Assembly: GCA_016124585.1 (NCBI GenBank)
Contig: WGNL01000021.1
Coordinates: 1-64,000, forward strand
Source: Bacteroidota bacterium
GTDB taxonomy: Bacteria; Bacteroidota; Bacteroidia; Chitinophagales; Saprospiraceae
Length of the DNA: 64,000 bases
Direction of reading: 5' to 3'
Program-made: the position numbers and the translations under genes
The notes under the pieces: model-generated
Told to the model about the DNA's origin: nothing
The model's input: only the letters and a program-made list of their open reading frames with translations
Database searches by the model: none
In this document: positions 8,160 through 15,639 of the stretch, piece after piece
How the letters are laid out: each line of letters opens with the position of its first letter
How positions within the stretch are numbered: the first letter of the stretch is position 1

Positions 8160-8205
8160 AGCTCATTTTTTGCTTCTGGATATCCACAAAAAGTAATTCT
8201 CCTAA

Positions 8206-8246
8206 TAAAAAATGCAAGCTAACCCAGTGGCTGACTTGCATTTCTT
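8206..8246. terminator. Bidirectional terminator between convergent genes
   Basis: AAATGCAAG (8210-8218) and CTTGCATTT (8235-8243) pair over nine bases, with A-rich and T-rich flanks, between the permease and the receptor gene. Confidence 0.65.
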
Positions 8247-8277
8247 GGTGACCAACCGCAAACAATGTCGTTTAATC

Positions 8278-10644
8278 CTAAAAACTGTAATCTACCCGCA
8301 GGGTGAAATTCCTCGTAGCCTCAATTTTGCCCGGCCGGGCTGTATATTCCCGGTTGGTTAAATTTCCGCATATCAAGGCCAGTTTCAGATGGTCGGTCGG
8401 GAAATAAGCGACACGAGCACCCAGCACAAGGTCACCGCGGTTGTTTTCGTTGCGGTATTTGCGCAAGCCAGGCACAACGATTGCTTCGAAAATCTCGTCA
8501 ATATTGGCCATGAAACTATTGTAGATGGCACTGGCACCAAAGGCGAATTGACCCGCCCTTGTTTCAATATCCACTTTTGCGGTATGCTTGTAACGGTATT
8601 TCAAGATGTTCTCGCAGGACCTTCCGCTGGAACAAATCGAAGAATTGATGGCATTCAAATAGGCATCGGTTTTCCGAAAAGCTTCCGAACCAAATTTGAT
8701 GGAATCAATGGACGCCCATTCTTTGAATTTTGGATTGATGTAGGTGTAGCCAGCCAGCACGGTTGTCTCTAGGCCGAACAATTTCCCCTTGCCCGTCACA
8801 CTGGCTTCGTAACCACGGATGCGGGTATCACCCACGTTTTGGGACTGAAAAGAGGGAGGGAAAGTTGCTAAGACCAAATTGAATTCCATCATGTTTTGGT
8901 ATTCGCTGGTAAATGCTGCCAGGTCCAAAAACCCACTGAAACCGCCAACTTTGAAACCTTGCCGTAGGCCAAGTTCCGCTGACCAACCCGTTTCAGAAGT
9001 CAAGTCAACATTGGGCAAAATTGGAGTACCCCCAAACAGGGTATAAATGAATTTTTCGGCAATGCTCGGAAAGCGATAACCTTGCCCCCACGAGGCTCTG
9101 AGAAAAGTGGCTTGACCTAGTTCATAGCTCGCACCAAAGCGAAAAACTGGCTTTGACTCCTTGATTTCGCCATTCGGAACGGTGTCTCGTTGTACGACCT
9201 GTCCATCAATTTTATACTCAATGATTTCAGGGGTGTTGATAGTGTTCTGTTCGTATCGGAATCCGCCAGAAAGGTTCAGTTTGTCAAACAGCTTTTCATC
9301 AAATTGAAGATAGGCTGCCAGATTTCGACTTGTAAATGTGGTGTCGCCATAGAGCGGTGCCCGCACGGTTGTTCCAATGTAAACGCCACCTGCCGTCAGA
9401 ATCAGGCCGATTTTGTCCATTTTCCGCTGAAATTGGTACTCGCCATATTTCACTTCAGAGCGATTGGATTGGTCAGCTTCGGAAGTGCCAGTTTGGTTTT
9501 TCACACTGAAAAAACGGCCCATTAGCTTATGCCGGTTGTTGGCAGGGTCGTAGTAGGTAAGGTAGGGGTCTATGTTAAAACGTAGGTTATCGCTTTCGGA
9601 AACAGCAGCCCCAGGTCGCAGAATCAGGCTGTCTGCCCCACCCCAAAAGAAAAAAGAAGCACCTTTTATTTTGTTGAAATTAGTGTTCAATCCTACCGAA
9701 AGCCTATCCGTGATGCGGTAGCGGGTACCAATATTGATACGGCCCCGTCGGGTGTAGGTGCTATCGTTGATGCTTTCCTGCCGGATGTAGTAACCGCCCG
9801 TCACCAGGTCCAATTTTCCAAATTTATGCTTGTGCGAAAAACTGCCACCAGCTGAATAGCGTGGCGTGTCCCACCATTTTGCAGCCTTGTTTTTTGGGGC
9901 ACCGTAGGAAGCGACAAAAGGGGAAAACTTGGTTTCCGGTTTTGACTTGGCGTAAGCTGTGCGCACGTTCACGATGCCGTTCAGGGCCGAAGAACCGTAA
10001 AGTGCGGAGGCTGCCCCTTTTACCACCTCCACCTGTTCGATATTTTCCAATGGAACATCTTCCCACTGTGGATAACCTGCATCAGCTTGAAGGATTGGCA
10101 TGTCGTCCACCAGCAGAAGTACCCGACTGCCTGCTCCATAGCTGAAGCCAGAGCCACCTCGGATATTTGCTTGGTCACCGACCAGATTAACCCCTGGCAC
10201 CTTGTCCAACAATCCACTAAGGCTCGTCTGGTTGGTGCTCTGAATTAGGTTGGGTTTCAATACGTCTATTGAGACCGTCACCTCACCCAAAGCCCGTTCG
10301 TGCTTGCCACTGGTAACGGTCGCTGTGCTGAGGATATTGGCGCTTTCGGAAAGTGACACGTCCAATTGGCGTGTCTCATTTGGCACGAGCGTCAATTTTT
10401 GGCTGACTGTTTCGAGGCCGACAAAGCTGAACACCACTTCATAGTCGCCCGGCATCAGCTTCAGTTCGTAGTGCCCGTTGAAATCGGTGATAGTACCCGA
10501 ACTTCCTGCTTGAACAGTGGCATTGATTAAGGGCGAATTGCTTGGGCTTTCAGATAAAATGCCCGTCAATGTTGCGTTTTGTGAAAAAAGGGAAATGGCC
10601 AAAAATGCCAAAAGAACGGAAAGGGTAGCTTTAATTTTGTTCAT
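8278..10644 (-). CDS. TonB-dependent outer-membrane receptor
   Basis: A 788-residue outer-membrane receptor. A signal peptide (residues 1-21) is followed by a carboxypeptidase-regulatory-like beta-sandwich (about 25-105, FNGHYEL and YEVVFSFVGLE), a plug domain (about 130-245, with VLLLVDDMPI and VEVVKGAASALYGSSALNGIVNV) and a 22-strand type barrel that ends in an aromatic residue (VDYSF). A canonical SusD partner gene is absent next to it, so it is closer to siderophore/vitamin receptors than to SusC polysaccharide systems. The ATG at 10644 is used because a longer reading adds 23 residues before a good signal peptide. No TonB-box or heme/B12 motif that would fix the ligand was recognised, and no cobalamin riboswitch was seen upstream. 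Confidence 0.9.
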   Translation of the reverse strand: MNKIKATLSVLLAFLAISLFSQNATLTGILSESPSNSPLINATVQAGSSGTITDFNGHYELKLMPGDYEVVFSFVGLETVSQKLTLVPNETRQLDVSLSESANILSTATVTSGKHERALGEVTVSIDVLKPNLIQSTNQTSLSGLLDKVPGVNLVGDQANIRGGSGFSYGAGSRVLLLVDDMPILQADAGYPQWEDVPLENIEQVEVVKGAASALYGSSALNGIVNVRTAYAKSKPETKFSPFVASYGAPKNKAAKWWDTPRYSAGGSFSHKHKFGKLDLVTGGYYIRQESINDSTYTRRGRINIGTRYRITDRLSVGLNTNFNKIKGASFFFWGGADSLILRPGAAVSESDNLRFNIDPYLTYYDPANNRHKLMGRFFSVKNQTGTSEADQSNRSEVKYGEYQFQRKMDKIGLILTAGGVYIGTTVRAPLYGDTTFTSRNLAAYLQFDEKLFDKLNLSGGFRYEQNTINTPEIIEYKIDGQVVQRDTVPNGEIKESKPVFRFGASYELGQATFLRASWGQGYRFPSIAEKFIYTLFGGTPILPNVDLTSETGWSAELGLRQGFKVGGFSGFLDLAAFTSEYQNMMEFNLVLATFPPSFQSQNVGDTRIRGYEASVTGKGKLFGLETTVLAGYTYINPKFKEWASIDSIKFGSEAFRKTDAYLNAINSSICSSGRSCENILKYRYKHTAKVDIETRAGQFAFGASAIYNSFMANIDEIFEAIVVPGLRKYRNENNRGDLVLGARVAYFPTDHLKLALICGNLTNREYTARPGKIEATRNFTLRVDYSF

Positions 10645-11048
10645 AAAATGGTGGTTGTTGACTTGGCAAATTGGGGCATCTACATCAAATAATCTTGGCC
10701 AATCGATGACCATCTGGTGAAAAAATCAAAACAATTTTAGGCAATTCTGCCAAATTTAGCTCTTGGAACTGTTCTCTGTGAAAGATGGAAGCCAGCTACA
10801 GAAAAAGATGCTGGGTTAGAGTGGGTAATCTCGGCCATTCCATAATTTTTAACTCGGCCAGTGTGCGGATTGGGTGCAAAAATAAAACTTGTTCCCAAAA
10901 TCAATGATTCAAATTAAACTGACATAAACTGCGAGTTTTTCGGGGAAGTTTAAGAGTTTTGCCAAAGGGAAAGTGATTCTGACTAAATCATTTCCTCCGA
11001 TTTCTCCGACTATCTTGCTCATTTTATTAAACCAAAATAATTTCCTGT
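10645..11048. other. Divergent intergenic region
   Basis: This 404-base gap separates the receptor from the divergent secreted-protein gene. On the minus strand TAAATTTG (10751-10758) matches the -7 consensus TAnnTTTG and would give the receptor mRNA a leader of about 100 bases. No open frame, tRNA or riboswitch-like fold was recognised. Confidence 0.5.
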
Positions 11049-11852
11049 ATGACAAAATTATTACTTGCCTTTTGTCTCTGCGCTTGCGCAACTTTCATCA
11101 ACGCCCAAACTTGCATGCCAGATATGCAGTATGCGGATTCAACGGCGGGCGTTTACCCGAAACCATACGATGCAGCCACCAACACAGGAGTTGGTATTAC
11201 TGAATGCGCCGTGATTGGCCAGAATTTCAATGTTAATCTTACGGTAGTCATCCATGACTCTTTGACGATTGGGACATCTAGCTACCCGCTCGATTCCATC
11301 GTGATTTCTTCGGTGGAAGGCCTCCCAACTGGCTTGACCTACAAATGTGACCCAGCTAACTGCCATTTTGTCCAGAACACCATTAGCTGTGCCGCTATTT
11401 ATGGGATTCCTACTGCTGCCAATGCACCCGGTGCTTATGACATGGTCATCAAAGGTTCCGCTTACATCAATGGCTCTTCCTTTCCGTTGCCACTAGAATT
11501 CCCGAACCCACTCATTGCACCTGGCAAATACACGATTCATTTGAATGCCAACTCTAGCGACCCTTGTTCATTGACCGCTACAAAGAATTTGGAAGGGCAA
11601 ATGAGCATCACCACCCAACCCAACCCAACCGCTGGCATGGTTCAAATTAAAATTAATTCCCAAATAAATGGACAGTTCCAAATGCAAGTGCTAGATTTGC
11701 TCGGCAAGCGAATCGCACAGCGTCAGGTGAGCATTTCCGCTGGTGTAAATTCCTTGGAATATGATGCGAGCGGCCTTGCAAACGGCCTTTATTTAATGCA
11801 AATTCAAAACGAGCAAGGCTTCGTCACACAAAAATTGGCCGTACAGCATTAG
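11049..11852 (+). CDS. Secreted protein with type A T9SS sorting domain
   Basis: A 267-residue exported protein. The signal peptide (about residues 1-20, ending INAQ) is followed by a cysteine-containing domain of about 160 residues without recognised relatives, and by a C-terminal sorting domain (about 190-267). The latter shows the family marks of type A domains: QPNPTAGMVQI, VLDLLGKRI, LANGLYLMQI and a final QKLAV. These route proteins through the type IX secretion system, after which the domain is usually removed and the protein anchored or released. Cysteines at about 6, 22, 52, 113, 120, 129 and 173 suggest disulfide bonding in the mature form. Its substrate or function is unknown. Confidence 0.8.
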   Translation: MTKLLLAFCLCACATFINAQTCMPDMQYADSTAGVYPKPYDAATNTGVGITECAVIGQNFNVNLTVVIHDSLTIGTSSYPLDSIVISSVEGLPTGLTYKCDPANCHFVQNTISCAAIYGIPTAANAPGAYDMVIKGSAYINGSSFPLPLEFPNPLIAPGKYTIHLNANSSDPCSLTATKNLEGQMSITTQPNPTAGMVQIKINSQINGQFQMQVLDLLGKRIAQRQVSISAGVNSLEYDASGLANGLYLMQIQNEQGFVTQKLAVQH

Positions 11853-11911
11853 TATCTTGTCAATTCAAAAAGACTTTTTTTCTGTTATACAAAACTATGT
11901 ACAAACATTGG

Positions 11912-11932
11912 CGCCCCGAAAGGGGCGTTTTT
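11912..11932 (+). terminator. Intrinsic terminator
   Basis: CGCCCC (11912-11917), a GAAA tetraloop and GGGGCG (11922-11927) are followed by TTTTTG, downstream of the type A sorting-domain gene. Confidence 0.85.
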
Positions 11933-12106
11933 GTTGGTAAAAATGTTGGCAAAACTGCAATTTCCCCATTCACTTGCCACCTTCTCACTTCACAATTGTC
12001 ATTTCACTGTTTTTTTAACACTTGTAGCGGTTTTGGTAAAATTTGGCACTTGTGCCTTCGTTTTGAACTACCGTTAACGTAACGTTTTGAAAAAACGAGT
12101 GTTTAG

Positions 12107-12140
12107 TTGCAAGTATCATCCAAGTGGAATGATACTTTTG
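12107..12140 (+). promoter_or_regulatory. Subtilase promoter overlapped by inverted repeat
   Basis: TACTTTTG (12133-12140) fits the -7 consensus TAnnTTTG and a TTG (12107-12109) stands 23 bases upstream as a -33 element. A perfect 9-bp inverted repeat, AAGTATCAT (12111-12119) and ATGATACTT (12129-12137) with a 9-base spacer, fills the space between the two elements and covers part of the -7 box. The position is that of an operator for a dimeric regulator, though it could also be an RNA hairpin only if transcription starts further upstream. Confidence 0.6.
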
Positions 12141-12174
12141 CGAAATTTTTTTAAATAAAATCAATTCATAAAAC

Positions 12175-13845
12175 ATGAGAATTAAATCATTGATGCTGGC
12201 CGCTGCATTTGTACTGCCTTTTGTTGGTCAGGCTCAACTTTCCGCTCCACCTGAAAACTGGCAGCACCTTGACAAGATGAAGGATGGCTACTATGGTGTC
12301 AGCGCCAATAAAATGTACAGCGATGTGCTTTCAGGAAAAAAATCTGAAACTGTTGTAGTAGCCGTGATTGACGGTGGCGTGGACTGGCAACATGAAGACC
12401 TGAAAGACATCATGTGGACCAACCCTGGCGAAATCCCGAACAACAATATTGACGACGACAACAATGGCTATGTGGATGATGTGCATGGCTGGAACTTCAT
12501 TGGGGGTAAAAACGGTAACGTACACCAAGACCAATTGGAGATTACCCGCATCGTTGCGGCATACCAAAAAAAGTTCAAGAACGTAGATGCTTCAAAGCTT
12601 TCCGGCAAGGAGAAAAAAGAATACGACCGCTACAAAGAACTTGAAGAAACTGTAACGAAGCAACAATCTGAAGCTGCTGCCAGTTTGGCACTTTACCGTG
12701 GTATCTTGGAATCGGTAAATGCTTTGGAGAAAAAAATCGGGAAATCAGAAGTTACAGCCGCTGACCTTGAAAACTTCAAGACGGATGACCCCAAACTCAC
12801 TCGTGCTGCACAGGTGATGAAGGGGATGTTGGCCGAAGGAGCCACTTCACAGGAAATCAAAGACCAAATCCAGGGTGGCGTAGATTATTTCTCCAGCCAA
12901 GCCGAATACCAATATGATGTGAACTTTGATGCTCGCAGCGTGGTAGGCGACAACTACGCCAATGTAAATGAGCGGTATTACGGCAACAATGACGTGAAAG
13001 GCCCAGACGCTAGTCACGGCACCCACGTATCCGGCATCATTGCTGCCAGCCGTGGCAATAATATTGGTATGGACGGCATTGCCAACAACGTGAAAATCAT
13101 GGCCATCCGCTGTGTGCCAGATGGCGATGAACGTGACAAAGACGTGGCCAATTCCATTATGTATGCTGTTGATAACGGCGCTACAGTGATTAACATGAGC
13201 TTCGGTAAAGGCTATTCATGGGATAAAAAAGCTGTTGACAAAGCAGTGAAATATGCCATGAAGCATGATGTTTTATTGGTACATGCCGCTGGTAATTCTC
13301 ACCAGAACAATGATGAAACTGATAATTTCCCGAACGATAAATTTGAGAAACACGGTTTGTTTGGCCCTAAATACGCCAAGAACTGGATAGAAGTGGGTGC
13401 GCTTAACTGGCAAAACGGCGAGGACATGGCCGCTTCCTTCTCGAATTATGGCAAGGAAGGTGTAGACCTTTTCGCACCGGGCGTTGATATTTACTCTACT
13501 ATTCCCGAAGGCAAATATGCCCGCTTCGATGGTACGAGTATGGCATCACCAGTAGTGGCTGGTGTGGCTGCGGCCATCCGCTCTTACTACCCAGAGCTTT
13601 CCGCAGTTCAAGTGAAAGACATCCTGATGTCCACAACCACCATGACCGCTAATACAAAAGTGAAAGTGCCTGGCGACGATGAAAACCTAGTTCCTTTTAC
13701 CGACCTCTGTGTGACAGGTGGCGTGGTAAATGCTTACGAAGCTGCCAAAAAGGCTGAAAAAACTAAAGGCAAGCGTAAAAAAGCCTTCCGTAAGCGTGCA
13801 GCAGATACCGCCAGTGGCAAATCGGTTGCCAAGCCACGTGCTTAA
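12175..13845 (+). CDS. S8 family serine protease (subtilase)
   Basis: A 556-residue exported subtilisin-like protease. The signal peptide covers residues 1-20. The catalytic triad is visible as Asp67 in VVVAVIDGGVD, His281 in SHGTHVSG and Ser455 in GTSMASPVVAG, with the oxyanion Asn in the AAGNSH motif (about 375). Between Asp67 and His281 lies an insertion of about 150 residues, largely charged and helical (KKEYDRYKELEETVTK and following), which is much longer than in subtilisin. The C-terminus is a Lys/Arg-rich tail (KGKRKKAFRKRA) with no type IX sorting domain, so it is probably periplasmic or loosely surface bound. It has its own promoter with an overlapping inverted repeat. Confidence 0.95.
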   Translation: MRIKSLMLAAAFVLPFVGQAQLSAPPENWQHLDKMKDGYYGVSANKMYSDVLSGKKSETVVVAVIDGGVDWQHEDLKDIMWTNPGEIPNNNIDDDNNGYVDDVHGWNFIGGKNGNVHQDQLEITRIVAAYQKKFKNVDASKLSGKEKKEYDRYKELEETVTKQQSEAAASLALYRGILESVNALEKKIGKSEVTAADLENFKTDDPKLTRAAQVMKGMLAEGATSQEIKDQIQGGVDYFSSQAEYQYDVNFDARSVVGDNYANVNERYYGNNDVKGPDASHGTHVSGIIAASRGNNIGMDGIANNVKIMAIRCVPDGDERDKDVANSIMYAVDNGATVINMSFGKGYSWDKKAVDKAVKYAMKHDVLLVHAAGNSHQNNDETDNFPNDKFEKHGLFGPKYAKNWIEVGALNWQNGEDMAASFSNYGKEGVDLFAPGVDIYSTIPEGKYARFDGTSMASPVVAGVAAAIRSYYPELSAVQVKDILMSTTTMTANTKVKVPGDDENLVPFTDLCVTGGVVNAYEAAKKAEKTKGKRKKAFRKRAADTASGKSVAKPRA

Positions 13846-13896
13846 TTTAGGTTGAGAAAAATGAAGTTTGGTTCAAAAATTTGGTCCTCACTTCAA

Positions 13897-13937
13897 ACAA
13901 AAAAGCCCTGCCGAAAAAGTTTCGGTAGGGCTTTTCA
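13897..13937. terminator. Bidirectional intrinsic terminator
   Basis: AAAAGCCCTGCCGAAA and TTTCGGTAGGGCTTTT pair around a three-base loop with one G-T pair, between the convergent subtilase and pirin genes. Confidence 0.9.
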
Positions 13938-13958
13938 ATTTCTATTCAAGCCTGAAAG

Positions 13959-14840
13959 CTAATCTTCCAAAACGCCAAACTTCCCATTGTTCAAGTCTTG
14001 AAATGCTTGCATGATTTCCTGTTTAGTGTTCATAAGAAATGGACCGTATGGCACTAAGTTCTCATTGATTGGTTCACCGCTGAGCAGTAGGAAAACACCA
14101 CCTTCATTTGTTGCTACTTTCACCGCTGTCCCATCATTTTTGAAGACAGCAAAATGGTCAGTTGGGACTTCTTCCTTTTCATTAATTTGAAAACTCCCCT
14201 CCACTACAAGCAATCCTGTATTGAATTTCTCCGGTAAGGAAATGTCCAGGGAAGCACCTGCATTTAACCTACCAACATAGGCGTGAATGGGGGTAAATGT
14301 AGATGCTGGGCCTTTCACTCCCTCAAATTCCCCAGCGATGACTTCCAGCACACCGCCACTGTTAGGTAGTTCATATTTACCCATTTTCCCATGCTCAATA
14401 GCTTGGTACTTGGGCGGCGTCATTTTGTCCTTCGCAGGTAGATTTACCCAAAGCTGCACCATTTGAAACGGACCTCCTTTTTTACTGTACTCAACGTCAT
14501 GGTATTCTTTGTGAAGAATGCCACTACCGGCTGTCATCCACTGTACGTCGCCCTCACCAATGACGCCACTGTTGCCAGTGCTATCGTGGTGTGCGACTTT
14601 CCCTTTAAAGGCAATTGTGACCGTTTCAAAACCCCGATGCGGATGAACCCCGACGCCTCGTGGGGTGTCGGATGGTGGGAATTCGATTTTTGAACCGTAA
14701 TCCAAAAGGAAAAATGGACTCATGCGCAGCAGCCCCATTTCATATCCACTCGGAAAGAAATTATGCACCCGAAACCCATCGCCAACCATGTGTGGGGCAG
14801 GTGGTGCGAGTACTTGTTGTACAGATTTTGTATTGCTCAT
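13959..14840 (-). CDS. Pirin family protein
   Basis: A 293-residue bicupin of the pirin family. The N-terminal cupin carries the metal ligands His66 and His68 in GVHPHRGFETVT and a second pair, a histidine and a glutamate, in GSGILHKEY (about 105-113); the pirin C-terminal domain follows. Relatives bind Fe or Ni and act as quercetinases or as protein-binding regulators, and are often induced by oxidative stress. The metal-binding residues are complete, so enzymatic activity is possible. The gene stands alone between a terminator and an unrelated lipoprotein gene. Confidence 0.9.
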   Translation of the reverse strand: MSNTKSVQQVLAPPAPHMVGDGFRVHNFFPSGYEMGLLRMSPFFLLDYGSKIEFPPSDTPRGVGVHPHRGFETVTIAFKGKVAHHDSTGNSGVIGEGDVQWMTAGSGILHKEYHDVEYSKKGGPFQMVQLWVNLPAKDKMTPPKYQAIEHGKMGKYELPNSGGVLEVIAGEFEGVKGPASTFTPIHAYVGRLNAGASLDISLPEKFNTGLLVVEGSFQINEKEEVPTDHFAVFKNDGTAVKVATNEGGVFLLLSGEPINENLVPYGPFLMNTKQEIMQAFQDLNNGKFGVLED

Positions 14841-14905
14841 TTTGTGATTTTGGGGAATAGAACAACCCAGAATGATTAAAAGTTATGGCGAAATCAATTG
14901 CAAGT

Positions 14906-15604
14906 CTAATTTGCAGTTTTTATGTACTTTTTCCCCAATTCATATTTAATTTCACTACCAATCTGATTATCATAAAATCTCCTATCTACAACCATTGAAT
15001 TTGGGGTTAAATGTTTTATCTTCAATTGATGCGTAGAGACACACGGTTTTTCAAAACTGATGATTCCAAAATCAGAATTGATAATGTAAATGCTCCTTCT
15101 TCGGTAGCAATCATTCTGAATGAAACAACTGTCTAATTTAAATATATAACCAGGAATTAAAGAGGAATCTTGTGGATAAAAATTAGGACATGGTGGAGGC
15201 GGAAACGTCGTATTTGAAACCATATTTAAATAAATCGAATCAGACCATACACCTTGTAAATACTCAAGTTTCAAATCTGACTTTATGGCTTTGATTATTT
15301 TCCGATTATTCTTTGAATCATAAAATTCAAATCCATTTTTGTCTTTATCAACTAATTTAAAATTACTAAAGTTTAAGTGCAAATATATCGAGCCGTCAAT
15401 TTCTCCAACATCCCAATCATTGATTAAACCCCAATCCCAATTATAGTTTGCAACGCAGTACTCCATAAATTCCATCTGTACAGTATCTTCTTCCGTTATC
15501 ATTAAATAGTTTTGGTCCATCAAAGCTGTAGAAACTTCTTGAGGAGTGTATTTATGACAACCAAAAATTAAAATGAATAGCAACGAAATCTGTGGCATTC
15601 TCAT
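14906..15604 (-). CDS. Hypothetical lipoprotein
   Basis: A 232-residue protein with a short hydrophobic N-terminus ending in the lipobox-like LIFGC (Cys16), so a lipid-anchored envelope protein is likely. The rest is rich in aromatic residues and asparagine with several cysteines (CPNFYP, CFIQNDCY), suggesting an exported beta-rich domain. No known domain was recognised. It has lower GC than its neighbours and is transcribed in the same direction as the GH9 gene upstream, 35 bases away, so the two may share a transcript. Confidence 0.6.
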   Translation of the reverse strand: MRMPQISLLFILIFGCHKYTPQEVSTALMDQNYLMITEEDTVQMEFMEYCVANYNWDWGLINDWDVGEIDGSIYLHLNFSNFKLVDKDKNGFEFYDSKNNRKIIKAIKSDLKLEYLQGVWSDSIYLNMVSNTTFPPPPCPNFYPQDSSLIPGYIFKLDSCFIQNDCYRRRSIYIINSDFGIISFEKPCVSTHQLKIKHLTPNSMVVDRRFYDNQIGSEIKYELGKKYIKTAN

Positions 15605-15639
15605 GGAAGTTATTTTAATTTATCATCCATTTTATCTAG

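Larger units (their letters stand above)
11853..12174. other. Intergenic region with terminator and promoter
   Basis: This 322-base gap holds an intrinsic terminator near its left end and a promoter overlapped by an inverted repeat near its right end, listed separately. The middle (about 11940-12100) shows no gene. Confidence 0.7.

Noticed and set aside
10645-11048. Cobalamin or other riboswitch upstream of the TonB-dependent receptor
   Set aside because: No recognisable box elements or stem arrangement could be found; only a -7 promoter element is supported.
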